Positions 61,710 through 64,000 of a stretch of 64,000 nt of DNA are shown piece after piece. The stretch's first letter is position 1; each line of letters begins with the position of its first letter. The position numbers and the translations under genes are program-made. The DNA comes from Oscillibacter valericigenes Sjm18-20 (GTDB lineage Bacteria; Bacillota; Clostridia; Oscillospirales; Oscillospiraceae): NCBI GenBank assembly GCA_000283575.1, contig AP012044.1:434001-498000 (forward strand), in the 5' to 3' direction. The notes beneath the pieces were generated by a model, which searched no databases, had not been told where the DNA came from, and was given only the letters and a program-made list of their open reading frames with translations.

Positions 61710-64000
61710 TTACCAGCCGGTGCCAACCAAATTCCCCTGCCAGCCGTCATTTGACCGAGTGATGTACCCGCAACGGCCATATTCATAAGCGCCTTCCGGC
61801 ACATTCGGATCGGTTCCGGTATATTTACCCGTGTTGCCTGCCATGGAGAAATTGAGCGCCCGTTCATTTTCCGGGACAAATACGGTCGTCAGGTAAAAGG
61901 CATATGTATTCTCATAAATTTCGCCTGTTTCTCGGAAATTAGCGGTAAAATCATCCGCAGCTTTTGTTTGGCAGGAGACATAGGTATAGCAGAATTCGCT
62001 GCCGGGGGTCGCAATCAAATGCTTTCCCTCAAAAGCCTCGCAGTATTCCTTTGCCGCGGTCAGATAATCCTGGCCCTCATCTGGAATCACAATTTGTCCC
62101 TGGGTTTCATAGTTGCCGCCGATACCCTGAAATTCCGCCTCATCGTACCACATGCGAAGGATTGTACCGACAGGATAGGAGCCTTCATACACAGGTGTCG
62201 CCTGATAACAGGTCGTCGTACCATCTATTATTAATTGAATAAAATCAGATCCATCGTAAAAATTGATCGACCAGTCGTCCCCATCAGCGGCAGACACCAG
62301 AGAAATCATGATGCCAGCAGTTTGAAATTCTTCAGGTGAAACAGCGGCATAAGTATAGTCTAAAAGGCTGCTGCTCAGCTGCACATCATTTCCGCAGCCC
62401 CATCCGCTGTAAGTGCCGGCAACCGTGCTCCCGTCATCCGTCGTCAGCGTCAGCTGAACGTGCGTTTGCTCATTTTTCAGTGTGGTAAAGATATCGGTTA
62501 AGGCAGCGGAATTTGCAGTAGTTTCTTCGACATATTTCTGATATAGTTCCATGGCTGCCGCCGTATATGCGTCGCCGTATTGCGCAAGCATTTCAGCCGT
62601 TCCGTAGTCCTGAGTAATCACGTCCGTATTGGTCACGCAGATTCTATCCCATACCGGTTTCGCGCCGCTTTCATCACAGAACAAAAGTAAATATGGCTGA
62701 CCCATGCTGCCCCATTCAGTGATCCATCCATCTTCAATCTTCGTGCCTTCGGCAAGCGCCACGTTGTTGGGGTAATCTGGAAGGAGACGGTATTCCAACT
62801 TGTACAGACTGATGTTGTTGTCCAGCCCTGCTGTTCCGGTATTGATTTGCGTTATCCCGGTGATTTTTGAGTCGGTGACCTTATATTCCCCGTACCCGTC
62901 AGGCGGATTCGCGCCGCATTCTGCGTAGTATTCGATGGCTTGCCTCACATAATCCTTCGCGTAATCCACAACGGCGTCAGGCGCCTGAGCCTGAGAAGCG
63001 ACTTGTATTGCGATCTCTGTTCTTGCATCTCCCTTCCTTTTCGACCCTGTGAATGTACAGCCCACGGCGACAGCGGCAGCTAGAACCACGGCAATCAGCG
63101 TATAAATCTTCATTTTGGGTTTCTTTGCAAGCAGCATGATTCTCTCTCTTATGCTGCTTTTACTGCCTGTCATAGTGGTCGCGGTAATTAGTAAAGCCGT
63201 TCGCTTTTGACAGGTCATGCCGATCAGCGTGCGGCCATACTCGGCGCGCTCACGCTCGCCTAGCCGGTTGATGGTCGCCTCGTCACAAGCCAGCTCCGCA
63301 TCGCGCCGCGAGAGAAACGCCGCCCACCAGACCAGTGGGTTATACCAGTGTACAGCAAGGCAGATCACCCTCAGAACCGACCAAAAATTGTCGCCGTGCC
63401 GAAAATGAGTGGTTTCATGTTCCACCGTGTGACGCAATATCGTAGCATCCTCCGCGGCCTCCGGCGTCACATAGATTGCCGGGCGGAAAAGCCCAAACAG
63501 GCAGGGGGTGTCTGTTTCGCCCGTGATATATATGGGAAGTGCCGAGCCTCTTACTTCCAGCGGTCTGCGTGTACGGCGCAGCTGGGACGAAAATCGTCCA
63601 TTTGAAGCGGCAAACATGATAAACAAAGCAGCGGTTCCGCACAGCCAGATCGGTATAAATGCTTCACGGAAAGAGAGAACTTGTTTCATACGGGCATATT
63701 CTCCGGCCGTTTTGCTCTCCGCCACAACCTTAGGGAAATCACACATAAAATCGGACGGATAATAGCCTTCGACGCTCCCATTCGACATATGCTCGATCTG
63801 ATCTACGTTGCTTATGCTTTTGGCGTCCTGCACAACGGGAATTTTTTCAGCTGTGTTCATCACGCTGAGACGGCTGCCGCCGATATTGAACGGGATTAGC
63901 AGCCGCAGAAGTACCAGCCCCCAAAGAGCATATTGAATCCGCAGGCTGATTTTGCCTCTGAGAAGATAGCGCAGCGCGATGATAACCCCAATTAAAATGC
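61710..64000 (-). CDS. M56 (BlaR1-type) membrane metallopeptidase, 5' end outside the window
   Basis: The frame stays open to the window edge (ILIGVIIALRYLLRGKISLR, LRLLIPFNIGG), so the start lies beyond 64000. The zinc motif is HETTH (HTVEHETTHFRHGDNFW), followed by RRDAELACDEATINRLGERE. A membrane helix (YTLIAVVLAAAVAVGC) precedes a long outer part of about 440 residues that lacks penicillin-binding motifs. Its repressor partner would be expected just outside the window. Confidence 0.88.
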   Translation of the reverse strand, partial: ILIGVIIALRYLLRGKISLRIQYALWGLVLLRLLIPFNIGGSRLSVMNTAEKIPVVQDAKSISNVDQIEHMSNGSVEGYYPSDFMCDFPKVVAESKTAGEYARMKQVLSFREAFIPIWLCGTAALFIMFAASNGRFSSQLRRTRRPLEVRGSALPIYITGETDTPCLFGLFRPAIYVTPEAAEDATILRHTVEHETTHFRHGDNFWSVLRVICLAVHWYNPLVWWAAFLSRRDAELACDEATINRLGERERAEYGRTLIGMTCQKRTALLITATTMTGSKSSIRERIMLLAKKPKMKIYTLIAVVLAAAVAVGCTFTGSKRKGDARTEIAIQVASQAQAPDAVVDYAKDYVRQAIEYYAECGANPPDGYGEYKVTDSKITGITQINTGTAGLDNNISLYKLEYRLLPDYPNNVALAEGTKIEDGWITEWGSMGQPYLLLFCDESGAKPVWDRICVTNTDVITQDYGTAEMLAQYGDAYTAAAMELYQKYVEETTANSAALTDIFTTLKNEQTHVQLTLTTDDGSTVAGTYSGWGCGNDVQLSSSLLDYTYAAVSPEEFQTAGIMISLVSAADGDDWSINFYDGSDFIQLIIDGTTTCYQATPVYEGSYPVGTILRMWYDEAEFQGIGGNYETQGQIVIPDEGQDYLTAAKEYCEAFEGKHLIATPGSEFCYTYVSCQTKAADDFTANFRETGEIYENTYAFYLTTVFVPENERALNFSMAGNTGKYTGTDPNVPEGAYEYGRCGYITRSNDGWQGNLVGTGW

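Noticed and set aside
1..64000. CRISPR array or phage structural genes
   Set aside because: No regularly spaced repeats of 25-40 bases beyond the two or three units noted, and no capsid, tail or terminase genes were seen.

Overview
The window looks like a chromosome segment of a spore-forming, anaerobic, gut-type clostridium. Oscillospirales/Ruminococcaceae-like is my best guess. The reasons are spmA/spmB, an AbrB/SpoVT-type regulator, ferredoxin-linked 2-oxoacid oxidoreductase genes, a lysine riboswitch over dapA-dapB-dapH, a Bce-type peptide-resistance module, and GGAGG ribosome sites throughout. Species cannot be named from sequence alone.

Layout. 1-4.3 kb is a decayed mobile region: a cut-off IS3 element, a MobC-like fragment, an intact Fic protein, excisionase and replication-type HTH remnants, and genes with in-frame stops. 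4.4-15.9 kb holds a sigma-54 activator with a GAFTGA loop and a Cys cluster. It diverges from a seven-gene operon behind a clear -24/-12 promoter: SDR, glycine-decarboxylase-like subunits 1 and 2, AcoX-like ATP-NAD kinase, second SDR, NhaC-type antiporter and YtcJ-type amidohydrolase. 17.4-23.7 kb is a threonine or 2-oxoacid degradation cluster: threonine ammonia-lyase, amino-acid symporter, RidA and a four-subunit 2-oxoacid:ferredoxin oxidoreductase. Together they could turn threonine into propionyl-CoA and reduced ferredoxin.

23.7-37.5 kb is a mobile-element and pseudogene zone: an IS1182-like element, two IS110 elements with likely bridge-RNA leaders, an IS21-like element with a broken istA, an integrase remnant, a sigma-factor remnant, a twice-occurring hairpin repeat and several unrecognised proteins. 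One IS110 copy splits a dienelactone-hydrolase-like gene.

37.6-43.4 kb, all on the minus strand, is the most interesting block: two WYL-domain regulators, a strong terminator, a tRNA-like structured RNA with permuted arms, a slipin/SPFH protein, an RtcB RNA ligase with an in-frame UAG, and an unrecognised protein. It looks like an RNA-repair operon with its own Y-RNA-like RNA. 43.5-46 kb is an alkylation-repair/TfoX cluster (zinc ribbon, TfoX-N, MGMT-like, Tag) plus a hydrolase. 46-47.7 kb is debris ending in a perfect 25-bp hairpin.

48-64 kb is mostly housekeeping: spmAB, an AbrB regulator, a BlaI-type repressor with two operator copies followed by an M56/BlaR1-like protease, PutP, the lysine operon (riboswitch, dapA, dapB, dapH), a BceRS-BceAB module with a match to the TnACA-N4-TGTAA operator, and a second M56 protease that runs off the right end. 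No rRNA, canonical tRNA or CRISPR array was seen.
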